56,253 nucleotides of DNA from Candidatus Gastranaerophilales bacterium (GCA_900770525.1 CAAHDT010000040.1:1-56253); one strand, 5' to 3'; numbered from the stretch's first letter, positions 16,337 through 26,446 are shown. Notes: generated by a model not told the origin, from the sequence alone. Numbers and translations: made by a program.

Positions 16337-17452
16337 ATGATTTTACCTGTACAAAACTATAATAGCTATTCATCGTTTACTGCTAAACGAAATGGGAAGG
16401 AAGAAAACCTTGATGCCGGATTTCCGGAAGCCAAGGAAGAATACCTCCCTGTCACTTGTAATGGTAAAAAAATCAGCAAAAGTGATTTGAAAAAACATTC
16501 GGCAGTTCTTGTTGACAATACGTTGCATAATAGAATGCATATTGCGTGGGATAAGTTAAATAATGCTTTAACAATGTATCCTGCAAGAGGGCTAGAGGGA
16601 AGTAAAAATTCAAATTTCTATGAGTTCCTTACAATGGGAACAATACCATATTTGACAGGTAGTGCTATGTTGATGGCGGTATTTAATTCTGTAAATAAAC
16701 TTTTTGAACATAGTGAAGCCCAAAATGCTGCAAAACTTGGTAATAAAATGGCTCTTGGTGTTTTATTCTACGGTATGGCTAAGAGTATTTCAAAATCATT
16801 TGTTACAACTCCGGTTAAATGGTTTACCGGTGTAGATACCGAACAACCTTATGTAAAATTATGTTATAAGTTGCCGGAAAGAAAAGACGATAGCGATATT
16901 GCATCAGTTGAATTCCATAAAGTTTATGAAAGTTTAGAGTTCCCTTATTGGGATTTGAATTACGGAGATGATTCAAAGGGTGAGCCTAGAAATGGTTATT
17001 ATGATAAAATTTCTAAAAAATTAGGTTTAGGAACAAACTTAAATGATTCCGATCAAGATGCAAAACCTAGAATTAAGGAAATTGCTGTAAAATCTAATTT
17101 GGCAAAGACCTTCTCATCTTATTTGTGGGCTGCTGTCGGTGTTGGTGTTGCAATGCAGAAACCTTGGGAAGATTACTTTAATGTTGCAACTTTGAAATTC
17201 TGGCAACCTAAAAAATTCTTAAAATCATTGGGAACTTTCTGTGATTGTGCTGTTGATAGTGCAAAATCTTTTGTTACGGGACCTGAAAATGCAAAAGGTT
17301 TTATGAAAAAATATTCAGGGCTTGCCTTGTTGAGTACGGCAGCGCTTTCTACTGTTATTGGAGTAGTGAATGTCCTTACAAGTTCGGATAAACCTTCAAA
17401 ACTTGATTCCGGCGATATTATCGAAAAGGACAGAAAGTATGTGGTGAACTAA
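16337..17452 (+). CDS. Lineage-specific membrane protein with N-terminal SSFTAK motif and YPARGL motif
   Basis: A 371-residue protein of no family I recognise. It has an unusual polar N-terminus with SSFTAK (F14), a YPARGL motif (about 93-98), and three or four hydrophobic segments (about 113-135, 145-165, 275-290, 335-355). A related WPARGL motif in a similar position occurs in the protein encoded at 30560, so the two probably belong to one family. It has no cleavable signal peptide. SD GGAG is seven bases before ATG. It is the first gene of a three-gene unit with a large membrane protein (gap one base) and a GH13 enzyme. Confidence 0.8.
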   Translation: MILPVQNYNSYSSFTAKRNGKEENLDAGFPEAKEEYLPVTCNGKKISKSDLKKHSAVLVDNTLHNRMHIAWDKLNNALTMYPARGLEGSKNSNFYEFLTMGTIPYLTGSAMLMAVFNSVNKLFEHSEAQNAAKLGNKMALGVLFYGMAKSISKSFVTTPVKWFTGVDTEQPYVKLCYKLPERKDDSDIASVEFHKVYESLEFPYWDLNYGDDSKGEPRNGYYDKISKKLGLGTNLNDSDQDAKPRIKEIAVKSNLAKTFSSYLWAAVGVGVAMQKPWEDYFNVATLKFWQPKKFLKSLGTFCDCAVDSAKSFVTGPENAKGFMKKYSGLALLSTAALSTVIGVVNVLTSSDKPSKLDSGDIIEKDRKYVVN

Positions 17453-17453
17453 T

Positions 17454-20054
17454 ATGCAGGGAAATCTTATAAATAACTACATACCGGCAAAAACAAATTA
17501 TTCGTCACAATCTGCAAATGTTGCAAAAACTAATGACGGTATAGAAATTGTTACTCGTAGAAAAGCAAAACCAAACTTTGATATAAATCAAGAATTAGCT
17601 AATAGAACATTTATTAAACCATTACCGCCCAAAGGGCACTTGGTAAAAGATGGTATTATGGCAGCCCCTGCTGTATTTGTAAAAGATATGGCTTATGATA
17701 TGAAAGCTTTAAAGGCTGCTTGGAAGGGGAATGCTAATGACCATCAACTTGGTAAGTTAAATGATTTAGGTATGAAACTTGGTGGACTTGGAATTGCATC
17801 TTATTTGTTTACAATAAAAGGTTCCCCTGTTAAAAAAGGTATGGAATTTGTTGGATTAGCTTCTTTCTTTGCATCAATGTCATTATGGCCTAAAATTGCA
17901 TTAGAAATACCTGCAAGAATAATTCACGGGTTTAATCCGTTTATGCAGTATGAAGATAGTCAAGGTCGTAAGAAACCATTGTTCCAAGATAACCAATACT
18001 TGCCACTAGATTTGATTTCTGACAAGAAATGTAAAAAAATCGGTGATAAAAACGGTATCCCTAAAAACATGCCTGACAGACGTGATGCTGAACAAGATTA
18101 TATGCGAAGAGTTGCCCTCCAAAATAATACGATGTGGATGTTGACGGCAGGTTTTGCAACTCCGATTATGAGTTCACTTATTTGTAACAGATTAGAGCCA
18201 TATGTTGAAGACGCATACAGCTACTTTATGAACAGAAAAGCTGATAATATTCTTGTAAACTTTGCGGAAGCTCAGAAGAAATATGCAAACAAAGATATTG
18301 AGAAAAATGTTTCTAATTTGTTGGAAGAATACAAAGGACAAACTTTAGACAGTAAGTTGTTTGAGAAATTATCAACAGCGATGACTGAAACATTAGGACC
18401 AAAAGTTGCTCTTGGAGTTAAGGCTGATTTGGAAAATATGTTTTCAAACAATAAATACATGGTTTCTGAAACTCAAGTTACTCCTTTAAGAAAGTCTGTA
18501 GCTGCTGCAATCAAAGCTTCAAACTTGGTTAAAGATACTGATGTTTCAGCTATTGCTCCTAGTCAAGAACAATTGATGGATATATTTGAAAAGAAAAAAT
18601 ATGTTGGTAAAGTTTATACTCTTAACGAAATGGCTACAATCAGAAATGATGTTGTAGATTTAATCCAGAAAAATATTCAAAAAGCAAGAACAAACGGTGT
18701 TTCTATTAGTCCGAATGTTTCAAAACGTATCGTAAAGGAAATGTTTGGAAAAACTGAAATGAGCGGTCCGATAATGAGCATATTGACTAATAATTCGGTA
18801 AATGTTTTAGATGATAATGCTCAAGGAATTATTGAAAACTTGCAAAAGAGAATTTCGTCACTCTCTGCTGAGGATAATGCTTTAAATATGTACTCTTTCA
18901 AAAAATTAGCATCAGCACCTGACACGGCTAAAGGTAAATTCTGGACAGATGTTTCAAATTCACTTATTGATATTTTGGGAATTTCTCCGGAAGAAATTAA
19001 GAATAACCGTTATGATAGAACGCTTGTTGCTGATTTAATTCAGACTAAAATGCGTCAGTTAGCCGTAAATCCTGAAAAATATGATAAAGTTATGAAGGCT
19101 GCTGCAGCTAAATTATCTCAAATTGAAAAGAATATAAAACCTGACAATATGACAGGAAAATATTTAAGTCAGGTTCAAACATCATTCAATGCTGCTGCAG
19201 AAGATTTAAGACGTATGGGATTTGTTAAAACTGCTGAACGTTTGATAGGCAAAAATGGAAATGAAGCAGGTTCTTTAATTAATCTTAAGAAAATGTTTGT
19301 TACAAGCAATTTGAGTGATGTTCAAAATTCATTTGCAAGATTCTTTAACACCATGAACTTCTATCGAGCTATTGCAAATGATTCTAATTTGAACTTTGCT
19401 CTAAATGGTGAAGGAGCGAATATTCCGAGAGAAATAAAAGAAGAACTCGCTGCTTTAGGTGAATATTTGAGCACAAGCGGCAGAATTTCTGATTATTCTG
19501 TAAAATTTGAATTTTTGAGAAATCTTCGTCCGAATAAAGATGATAAATCTCCGATAGAAGTTTCTGCTGATGGAATTAAATATAAGTATTACAACAAAAT
19601 TAAACTTTCAAAAGATGGTGTACTTATTCCTCATGATGTAAACTTCTTTAAACGTGAGATGAGTTTACTTTTCGGTGGAAATGTTCAAGCTGAAACAGAT
19701 TCTGCGTTGTCTGAATATGCATCAGTTAGAAAAATGCTTGATAAATATAGACACAATATGTTGTCTAGTGTCGGTGACTTAGAAAACTTCCATACACCAA
19801 ATCATGTTGTTCATGAAAATTGGCGCGATGGGCACAGAGTATACTCAAATGCAACTGTTCGAGAAAGAAGTTTGTGTGTCGGTAATGCGTTGGATGAATT
19901 GATTTTTGCGCCTTTGAAACGCTCTTACAACACAAGACAGTGGTTAAAAACATTCGGTGGTTTCGGTGCAGGTTTACTCGGATTTACTGTTCTTTCTCAA
20001 TTCTTCTTTGGTAGAACTGGTAATTTATATAACAAAAAGCAGGGGCAAAAATAA
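17454..20054 (+). CDS. Large lineage-specific membrane-associated protein
   Basis: An 866-residue protein with no family I recognise. A polar N-terminus is followed by hydrophobic segments (about 100-120, 128-150, 225-245). A long helical, Lys/Asn/Glu-rich central region (about 260-780) comes next, and a C-terminal hydrophobic segment (about 842-862) ends in a short basic tail. The topology suggests both ends are held in a membrane with a large soluble domain between. Its start is one base after the previous stop and its own stop overlaps the GH13 start (TAATG), so the three genes are tightly coupled and probably work together. Confidence 0.8.
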   Translation: MQGNLINNYIPAKTNYSSQSANVAKTNDGIEIVTRRKAKPNFDINQELANRTFIKPLPPKGHLVKDGIMAAPAVFVKDMAYDMKALKAAWKGNANDHQLGKLNDLGMKLGGLGIASYLFTIKGSPVKKGMEFVGLASFFASMSLWPKIALEIPARIIHGFNPFMQYEDSQGRKKPLFQDNQYLPLDLISDKKCKKIGDKNGIPKNMPDRRDAEQDYMRRVALQNNTMWMLTAGFATPIMSSLICNRLEPYVEDAYSYFMNRKADNILVNFAEAQKKYANKDIEKNVSNLLEEYKGQTLDSKLFEKLSTAMTETLGPKVALGVKADLENMFSNNKYMVSETQVTPLRKSVAAAIKASNLVKDTDVSAIAPSQEQLMDIFEKKKYVGKVYTLNEMATIRNDVVDLIQKNIQKARTNGVSISPNVSKRIVKEMFGKTEMSGPIMSILTNNSVNVLDDNAQGIIENLQKRISSLSAEDNALNMYSFKKLASAPDTAKGKFWTDVSNSLIDILGISPEEIKNNRYDRTLVADLIQTKMRQLAVNPEKYDKVMKAAAAKLSQIEKNIKPDNMTGKYLSQVQTSFNAAAEDLRRMGFVKTAERLIGKNGNEAGSLINLKKMFVTSNLSDVQNSFARFFNTMNFYRAIANDSNLNFALNGEGANIPREIKEELAALGEYLSTSGRISDYSVKFEFLRNLRPNKDDKSPIEVSADGIKYKYYNKIKLSKDGVLIPHDVNFFKREMSLLFGGNVQAETDSALSEYASVRKMLDKYRHNMLSSVGDLENFHTPNHVVHENWRDGHRVYSNATVRERSLCVGNALDELIFAPLKRSYNTRQWLKTFGGFGAGLLGFTVLSQFFFGRTGNLYNKKQGQK

Positions 20055-21811
20055 TGTTGAATGTATCTAATTCATTAAATTTAAAACTTTATAATGTTCA
20101 ACAAGGGACTGAGAAAAACTCTTTCCAAGTTCAGAGTAAACCTCAAAATAAAGTGGCTTTTTCTGGCAGCAATTTGTTGGCACAATATTTGCAAAATCAA
20201 GCAACTGTTAATGCTCCGATAGTTAATCAAACTACACCTGTGGCACCTGTTGAAAATAAAAAGCCTGTTAAAAAAATGTTGTACACAAATGATTTGCGTA
20301 CCCTTTTCAAAAATTGTGATGCTAAAATTCTTGCCATTATTCCAAGGATTTTTAATGCAAAAGATGAAAATGGAAATGAATATATTGATGGCAAAGAAGA
20401 ACACGGAACTTTCAAAAATGCTATTGAAAGATTAGATGAAGTTAAGGAAGATGGTTTCAATACTCTTCACGTTTTGCCAGTAAATCCTCCGGGAACAAAA
20501 CAGGCGATGGGGACTGCCGGTTCAGTTTACTCTCCATTAGATTTGTTAGAAATTGATCCAGTTCTTGCAGATCCAAGTGATTCTCGTAGTGCTAAAGAAC
20601 AGTTTAAAGATTTTATAAATGAATGTCACAAGCGTGATATAAAGGTTATGATTGACCTTCCAAGTTGTGCATCTACAGAAATGTTTGAACAACATCCTGA
20701 GTGGATGGCTATGGAACCGAACGGTATGGCTAAAACCCCTCAAGGATGGAATGATATCAGAATGTTCCAACCTTGGGAAGACGAAGGTAAGCGAACCCTT
20801 AACCCTAAGTTGCTGGAATTGCATAAGCAATATATTGATATGTGCATTGACTTAGGTATTGATGGTATCAGAGCCGATGTTGCTCGTGCGAAACCTGTTG
20901 AATTTTGGGATATTTTAATCCAATATGCAAGACAAAGGGATCCGGAGTTTGCAATGTTGGCAGAGTGTTATACCCATGAAGATGCTTCTCCAATGGTAAA
21001 CATGCCAGCTGACAGACCTGAAGATGCGCTAAGAGCAGGATTTGACTCATATTACGGTCAATACCATTTGTTTAGTGAATGGAAAACCGCGACAGAATTT
21101 ATAGATTATATTAAAGAACAATTGGATATGTCTTACACTCTTGAGCACGGGAAATCGTTGATTGCATCATTTGCATCTCACGATGACTTGTCCCCAATGT
21201 TTCATGGTGGAGCTGATTTTTGCAAGATGATTATGGGATTGGAAGCCGTTATTCCTATGACAAATATGTATCAAGTTGACGGATTCCAAACAGGTGATTA
21301 TTATACAAGAAAATATGCTGATAAATATTCTCCAGAAACAAGGACTGACAAACATGAAATGACTGTTCACTACGGTAAATTAGATTTGTTTAATTTATCA
21401 AGAAAACCAGGTGGTAAGGAAGAATCTCTTCGTCCGTTTATTCAAGAATCACATGCATTACGGGACAAGTATTCAGATATAGTTGGTCCAAAGGGAACAT
21501 TTATTGTTCTTGACAAAGAAGGCGATAAAAACGACCAGATTATTACATTTGCAAGACATTATCAGGGAAAGACTCTTTTAGTTGTTGCAAACAAAAATGT
21601 AAACCGTCCGGTTGCGTGCAAGATTAAAGTTCCTACTTTGAACAAAAACCAGAAACTAGTAAACTTGTTGCCATCATATGGTAAGGAAAGCATTTTCCAA
21701 GCAGCCGATGGTGAGTTGAGAGTTGACGTTGGACCTTCAAGAGTTCATATTTTTGAAATTGATACCCCGAATATAGAAAAAAATACTAATAAAGTATATA
21801 GACAGCGCTAA
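20054..21811 (+). CDS. GH13 alpha-amylase-family glycosidase with unusual N-terminal extension
   Basis: A 585-residue protein. Residues 1-75 form a polar, low-complexity extension carrying VAFSGSN (F36). Residues ~78-480 form a GH13 TIM barrel, and ~500-575 a beta-rich C-domain. All three catalytic residues are visible: nucleophile D275 in GIRADVA, acid/base E304 in LAECY, and D377 in ASHDD. It should act on alpha-1,4/1,6-glucans, but hydrolase and transferase cannot be separated by eye. There is no Sec signal peptide. Translation is coupled to the large membrane protein before it, which suggests action at or near that membrane complex. Confidence 0.9.
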   Translation: MLNVSNSLNLKLYNVQQGTEKNSFQVQSKPQNKVAFSGSNLLAQYLQNQATVNAPIVNQTTPVAPVENKKPVKKMLYTNDLRTLFKNCDAKILAIIPRIFNAKDENGNEYIDGKEEHGTFKNAIERLDEVKEDGFNTLHVLPVNPPGTKQAMGTAGSVYSPLDLLEIDPVLADPSDSRSAKEQFKDFINECHKRDIKVMIDLPSCASTEMFEQHPEWMAMEPNGMAKTPQGWNDIRMFQPWEDEGKRTLNPKLLELHKQYIDMCIDLGIDGIRADVARAKPVEFWDILIQYARQRDPEFAMLAECYTHEDASPMVNMPADRPEDALRAGFDSYYGQYHLFSEWKTATEFIDYIKEQLDMSYTLEHGKSLIASFASHDDLSPMFHGGADFCKMIMGLEAVIPMTNMYQVDGFQTGDYYTRKYADKYSPETRTDKHEMTVHYGKLDLFNLSRKPGGKEESLRPFIQESHALRDKYSDIVGPKGTFIVLDKEGDKNDQIITFARHYQGKTLLVVANKNVNRPVACKIKVPTLNKNQKLVNLLPSYGKESIFQAADGELRVDVGPSRVHIFEIDTPNIEKNTNKVYRQR

Positions 21812-21833
21812 TTAAGGCAAACATTAAATAACA

Positions 21834-21872
21834 CACAAAAACAAAGAGCCGGATTTTCCGGTTTTTTGTGTG
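21834..21872 (+). terminator. Terminator of the 16.3-21.8 kb unit
   Basis: CCGGA (21849-21853) pairs with TCCGG (21857-21861), extended by flanking A-run/T-run pairing, and followed by TTTTTT. Confidence 0.8.
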
Positions 21873-21893
21873 AGATTTATATAATATAAAAAA

Positions 21894-21915
21894 GGAGTAA
21901 GTTTAAACCTACTCC
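21894..21915. terminator. Palindromic terminator of argS
   Basis: GGAGTAAG-TTTAAAC-CTACTCC is a near-perfect palindrome with Ts after it on the minus strand (TTTTTTATATT) and a shorter T-run on the plus strand. It terminates argS and backs up the GH13 terminator. Confidence 0.7.
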
Positions 21916-21938
21916 TTTTCAAATTTTTATGGATTTAA

Positions 21939-23699
21939 TTACATTCTTTCTGGTGCTGTTACTGCTAGAATGTCAAGTGCATTTTTAAGTACTTTCTTTG
22001 TTGCTACAACAAGAGCAATACGAGCTTTCATCAAGTCTTTATCATCATTAATAACTCTGTTTGCATTATAGAATGAGTGAAATTCGCTTGCTAATTCTTG
22101 AACATAACGGCAGATTGTATAAACTTGTCTTGTTTCGGCTGAAGATTTAATCATTGACTTATATTCTTCAAGTTTAAGTATTAACTTTTTAGCCGTATCA
22201 ATTGTCGGTACAAGTGTTTCTGCATTGTAATTATTAATAAGTTCGTCCAATTCAGTTTTGCTCATTGGGGCAGTATTTCTTTTTCCTGTTTCAGTGTCAA
22301 ATTTTTCTTCTACTGCATTTCTTAAAATAGAGCAAGCTCTGGCATGAGCGTATTGAACATAGAATACCGGATTTTCATCACTTTTGGTTTTTGCAAGTTC
22401 AATATCAAAATCAAGAGTTGTATCGATGTTTCTCATACTCATCCAAAAACGAGTTGCATCTACCCCAACTTCGTCAATAAGGTCTTCAAGGGTAACCATA
22501 TTTTTACGTTTACCCATACGAACTTCATTCCCGTTAACTACAAGATTTACAAGTTGTCCCAGTAATACTTCCAATTTGTTTGGATCATAGCCTAAGGCTT
22601 CAATTGAAGCTTTTACACGAGCAACATAACCATGGTGGTCGGCGCCCCAAATGTTAATCATTCTATCAAAACCGCGTTCTAATTTATCTATGTGGTAAGC
22701 AATATCCGCTGTAAGATATGTGTTTGAACCATCGGCTTTTTTGATAACTCTGTCTTGATCATCTCCGTATTCAGATGATTTAAACCAGTTAGCACCGTCT
22801 TTTTGATAGATTTTACCACTGTCTTTAAGTTTTTGAACACATTGTTCAACTTTACCGGATTTGTGAAGTGATAATTCAGAGTAAAAGTTATCAAAATTTA
22901 CTTTAAAGTTTTTCAATAAATCACGTTGAACTTTTTCTTCGTATTCTTTAGCAAAGTCGCTGTATATTTTGATATCTAATTTTTTTGCATCTTCAAGAGT
23001 AATTTCTTTCCCAGAAATGCTTTCTGGACAAATTTGAGAAGCTTTTTTGATAAAGTTTTCTGCCACAGGGATTAGATAATCTCCAGGGTAGTAGTTTTTC
23101 CTTTCGATTTCGTCTGTAGGAAAATCTATATTGTCCCCTAGTTGTTGCCTTACTCTGATAGCAAGTGAATTTCCTAATTTTTGAATTTGAGAACCTGCAT
23201 CGTTTATATAAAATTCTTGGTATACATCATGACCATAGAATTTTAAAAGGTTTGCAAGAACTGAGCCCATTGCAGCCCATCTGCCGTGTCCGATGTGGAA
23301 TGGTCCTGTCGGATTTGCTGAAACATATTCTAATATAATTTTTTCAGTTTTAACATTTTCAGGTTTTCCATAGTTTTCGTTTTTCTTGAAAATTTCAGCA
23401 ACTGTTTCTTTTAGTAAGTTTTTGCCTGCTTTAAAGTTGATAAATCCGCCAATTACTGAATATTCGTTATCTTCTTTATCAACATATGAAATAATTGTAT
23501 TTGCTATTTGAGGTGGTGCCATTTTGGCAAATCTTGCAAGAGAAGATACATTTATTGCAAAATCCCCAAAGTCGCTGTTTTTAGGGCGTTCCAGTGATAA
23601 GGTTCCGGTTGTATATTCCTTCATCTCACCTAATTTTTGTTCTTCAATTGCTTTTTGTATTGCATTTTCTATATTTTGTAAAAAGTAATCTCTTATCAT
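21939..23699 (-). CDS. argS: Arginyl-tRNA synthetase
   Basis: A 586-residue class I synthetase, normal for the family. It shows the N-terminal additional domain, the HIGH signature (GPFHIGHGRWAAMGS) and the C-terminal anticodon-binding helices. In place of KMSKS there is the RMGKRKNM segment usual for ArgS variants. It charges tRNA-Arg in the cytosol. I chose the ATG at 23699 because TATAGGAG precedes it; an upstream in-frame ATG at 23729 lacks an SD. Confidence 0.97.
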   Translation of the reverse strand: MIRDYFLQNIENAIQKAIEEQKLGEMKEYTTGTLSLERPKNSDFGDFAINVSSLARFAKMAPPQIANTIISYVDKEDNEYSVIGGFINFKAGKNLLKETVAEIFKKNENYGKPENVKTEKIILEYVSANPTGPFHIGHGRWAAMGSVLANLLKFYGHDVYQEFYINDAGSQIQKLGNSLAIRVRQQLGDNIDFPTDEIERKNYYPGDYLIPVAENFIKKASQICPESISGKEITLEDAKKLDIKIYSDFAKEYEEKVQRDLLKNFKVNFDNFYSELSLHKSGKVEQCVQKLKDSGKIYQKDGANWFKSSEYGDDQDRVIKKADGSNTYLTADIAYHIDKLERGFDRMINIWGADHHGYVARVKASIEALGYDPNKLEVLLGQLVNLVVNGNEVRMGKRKNMVTLEDLIDEVGVDATRFWMSMRNIDTTLDFDIELAKTKSDENPVFYVQYAHARACSILRNAVEEKFDTETGKRNTAPMSKTELDELINNYNAETLVPTIDTAKKLILKLEEYKSMIKSSAETRQVYTICRYVQELASEFHSFYNANRVINDDKDLMKARIALVVATKKVLKNALDILAVTAPERM

Positions 23700-23759
23700 T
23701 TTTTTTCTCCTATAAGAAAATATTATCATAAACAGACAAATATTTTTTATACGTTTTTA

Positions 23760-23789
23760 TTGAAACATAATTTTTTTATGTCTTATAAT
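23760..23789 (+). promoter_or_regulatory. Promoter of the 23893 gene
   Basis: TTGAAA (23760-23765), an 18-base spacer and a perfect TATAAT (23784-23789). Transcription should begin near 23796, leaving a leader of about 97 bases before the ATG at 23893. Confidence 0.65.
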
Positions 23790-23892
23790 AAATATGTTTC
23801 AATTTATTAAAAAAAATAATGTTTATGTTAACGGAAATAGCAAATTTTATTTTGTTTTGATTTATTATAAGCAATCAGAAAGGATATATTTT

Positions 23893-24429
23893 ATGCAAGT
23901 ACAATCTTTAAATTATGGACAGGCAACATTTACCGGAAAACAGGACTCTCATATCAGAAAAGCTGATGTTATAGGGAAAAAAGCAAATGCAACTACAGTT
24001 AGAGCTATGTTAAAGGAAAAGTGTATAGATGAACCTATTTCTAAAAAAGGAAAGGAGCTTGTTAAACAAGTAAGCTCTCTTATTGAAGATACTTGGACTG
24101 CTATCAAAAAAGGAAAGGTAAAGGCGTCTGAGCCTAATTTTATGATTGTTCCGCAAAAAGGACAGGTCGCTACTGTAAAACCTATCTATAATGGTTTATA
24201 CAAAAAAATGTTAGTCGAAGTTCAAAATGACAAAGATTTTGAAAGAATGATTATCAATAGAGAAAGACCGGCAGAATATGTATATGAAAAGTCTGTTATA
24301 ACTAAATTTGGTAGTGCTACGTCAAAGATTTTTGATAGTACTGTTGGGCGCGATGCTACAATAGAAAAAAGAGTAAATCGTATAGTGGATTCTGTTTTAC
24401 CACAAGTTTTGAAAAAATATCATTTATAA
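23893..24429 (+). CDS. Lineage-specific protein with N-terminal ATFTGK motif
   Basis: A 178-residue soluble, basic protein not matching a family I know. It opens with MQVQSLNYGQ and then ATFTGK (F13), the same N-terminal pattern seen in several neighbours. The rest is helical with many Lys residues. No signal peptide or membrane segment is seen. I chose the ATG at 23893 (SD AAAGGA) over an in-frame ATG at 23794, which would sit at or before the predicted transcription start. It is followed after 28 bases by a transglycosylase-like gene and may form a pair with it. Confidence 0.75.
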   Translation: MQVQSLNYGQATFTGKQDSHIRKADVIGKKANATTVRAMLKEKCIDEPISKKGKELVKQVSSLIEDTWTAIKKGKVKASEPNFMIVPQKGQVATVKPIYNGLYKKMLVEVQNDKDFERMIINRERPAEYVYEKSVITKFGSATSKIFDSTVGRDATIEKRVNRIVDSVLPQVLKKYHL

Positions 24430-24457
24430 TTTTTTTTTTTATACAGAAGGTGTTGCT

Positions 24458-25342
24458 ATGCGAATTCCAAGTATAAGTTCATATAATTCATACAAAGTTG
24501 CAAAAAAAATTATTCAGCTAAAACATTCATCCCAACAAGTTAAAGCAGTATGTGCCAGAAGTTATAAAAGAACCCCGGCAAAAGCTTTTATTCCGAGTAC
24601 AATTCTTGCTTTTCAGGCTTTGTATTTTCATGTTTTACCATTTAAGCTCCCAAAAATTTCTTTAAAAAATAGGATTAAGGTTGAAGAGCATGTTCGTGAG
24701 ATGGCAACACCTTTAACGAAAGTTCTTCATCAAAAAAATCCTTTAGTGTCAAAAATTCATTCAATGATGAAGAGTACGGTTCCTGATATATCAGAAAATT
24801 TTGCTACTCAAGTTGTACAAGTTGCTAAAGATGTAAATTGTAAACCTGAAGATTTAACTGCTGTATTGTATGTTGAATCAAAATTTGATCCTAAGGCTAA
24901 ACGAGGTTCTTTCTTTGGAATTGGACAAATGAATCAAAGTGCTTTGGATTTAGGAATTGAATATGCTGAAAATCATCCTGATTTTGCAAAAAATATTCGT
25001 AAAAACTTAAAAATTAAAAAGTTTTCCAAATTAAAAAGAGAAGAGCAACTGCCATATGTACGAAATTATCTTCTTGCAAGCAGAGCCGCTTATATTGAAG
25101 ATAGTACAAAAACTTTAACCTCAGGGGAATTATACGGATTGTTTTTAACTCCAAGTAATGTCCAGAAAAATGTGTTAGCTTCTGCGAAAGATGCTCAAAC
25201 TGCAAGTTTTTATAATTCCAATTTTCCACTTGATGTAAATAATGATAATCGTATAACCAAGTGGGATTTGCACCAATATATTGATAGTATAAAGAAAAAT
25301 GTATTGGCTCAACCAAAAGAAGTTATACAAAATTCAAAATGA
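24458..25342 (+). CDS. SLT-type lytic transglycosylase-like protein with EF-hand/dockerin-like loop
   Basis: A 294-residue protein. Residues ~110-245 resemble a soluble lytic transglycosylase domain: AVLYVESKFDP places the catalytic Glu at 140, and FGIGQMNQSAL matches the usual G-x-QM block. Near the C-terminus a 12-residue Ca-binding loop is visible (D258, N260, D262, R264, D269), of EF-hand or dockerin type. A hydrophobic stretch at ~47-62 may be an anchor. No cleavable signal peptide is evident although the substrate, peptidoglycan, is extracytoplasmic. The N-terminus (SYNSYK) resembles that of the 16337 protein (NYNSYS). Confidence 0.8.
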   Translation: MRIPSISSYNSYKVAKKIIQLKHSSQQVKAVCARSYKRTPAKAFIPSTILAFQALYFHVLPFKLPKISLKNRIKVEEHVREMATPLTKVLHQKNPLVSKIHSMMKSTVPDISENFATQVVQVAKDVNCKPEDLTAVLYVESKFDPKAKRGSFFGIGQMNQSALDLGIEYAENHPDFAKNIRKNLKIKKFSKLKREEQLPYVRNYLLASRAAYIEDSTKTLTSGELYGLFLTPSNVQKNVLASAKDAQTASFYNSNFPLDVNNDNRITKWDLHQYIDSIKKNVLAQPKEVIQNSK

Positions 25343-25381
25343 TATTTATATATTTTCTACGTTGGCGCAACAAAGAATATT

Positions 25382-26437
25382 TTATTTGGTAACTAGCTTA
25401 ATTTTATTATGCATATAACTTGAGACATCTTTATTAAATCCAGCCAAAACATTTACAAAAGTTTTTTGATCGGGGTATTCTTTTCTCAGAATTTGTACTC
25501 CTTTATCATATAAATATTGAGCGGTATTAATGTTACTTTGCGGAATTTTACCTTTATACATTTGTGTTGCAACTGAAATGTCAAAGATTCTTCTTTTGCA
25601 TAGTCCACTCATTTCTTTGCCTGTTACATTGGATTTACAGTATGTCATTTTGTTTATAGCAGCTTCGTATTTCCCAACTTTTAGGGTATAAAGCAGTCCG
25701 GGGGTGTTTTTGAAAATTTCAGTACCTTTATTGAACCCCATATCAAGTAAAGCTGCTTTTATCGGTTGCGGCAGTTTGTCGTATTTTGACTTCCCGCCTA
25801 GCAATGATATTAAATTTTCTTCAACTTTTAACATATCTTTGGTAAATGTTTCGCAAACTTGTGCATTGGAAAGATATTTCGGGGTATCAGGTGTGACAAC
25901 ATGCCCGATTCCAATGGAATATACTCCGGGAACATCCGGATAAGGTGTATTATGAAACTGATTTTCGCCTAACGTTTTACAGGCTTCAAGTTTCTTTATT
26001 TCTTTAACAAATAGAACATTGACACTAAGCGCATTGGCGGCATCCTTTAAGTTTTTAACATTCTTTACAATTTTAGTCGGCGGAATTTTTAAACTTTTAC
26101 CAACCGGAATTTTGGTTGCTGTTTCTTTTGTTAATCCGTTATAATCAAGTAAAGTTGCTTCTTCTACTCCGAATTTTTTTGCTATAGCACCAATATTCTC
26201 TCCCTTATGAATCGTGTAATTCGGGTTCTTTTTTAGAGTTATGTATTTTGAGCGTACAGCCTCAGCTTGCAATTGTTCGTCAGTTTTTGCACCATATCTT
26301 ATTTCATTTGGATTGGCTTTTTGAGGAGATTTGGGAAATGCTATTGTTTTTCCACTTGACGCTTTTGCCGTTTGTGTCGGGTTGTCACTACTAAACGTTG
26401 ATTTTATACTTTTCCATAAATTTACTAAAAAATCCAT
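25382..26437 (-). CDS. LysM-GH24 (phage-lysozyme-type) muramidase
   Basis: A 351-residue protein. A polar N-terminus (1-70) includes IAFPKS near residue 34, then a LysM peptidoglycan-binding module (about 73-118), then a GH24 lysozyme domain (about 140-310) with the YSIGIGH block of T4-type lysozymes and a preceding EACK segment holding the likely catalytic Glu. It should cut the glycan backbone. There is no signal peptide and no holin nearby, so it is not an obvious phage lysis gene. It follows the LysM-amidase gene by nine bases in the same direction, giving a two-gene wall-hydrolase unit. Confidence 0.85.
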   Translation of the reverse strand: MDFLVNLWKSIKSTFSSDNPTQTAKASSGKTIAFPKSPQKANPNEIRYGAKTDEQLQAEAVRSKYITLKKNPNYTIHKGENIGAIAKKFGVEEATLLDYNGLTKETATKIPVGKSLKIPPTKIVKNVKNLKDAANALSVNVLFVKEIKKLEACKTLGENQFHNTPYPDVPGVYSIGIGHVVTPDTPKYLSNAQVCETFTKDMLKVEENLISLLGGKSKYDKLPQPIKAALLDMGFNKGTEIFKNTPGLLYTLKVGKYEAAINKMTYCKSNVTGKEMSGLCKRRIFDISVATQMYKGKIPQSNINTAQYLYDKGVQILRKEYPDQKTFVNVLAGFNKDVSSYMHNKIKLVTK

Positions 26438-26446
26438 AATAACCTC

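Noticed and set aside
23794..23892. Upstream in-frame start for the ATFTGK protein
   Set aside because: The ATG at 23794 lies at or before the predicted transcription start and has no SD, while 23893 has AAAGGA.
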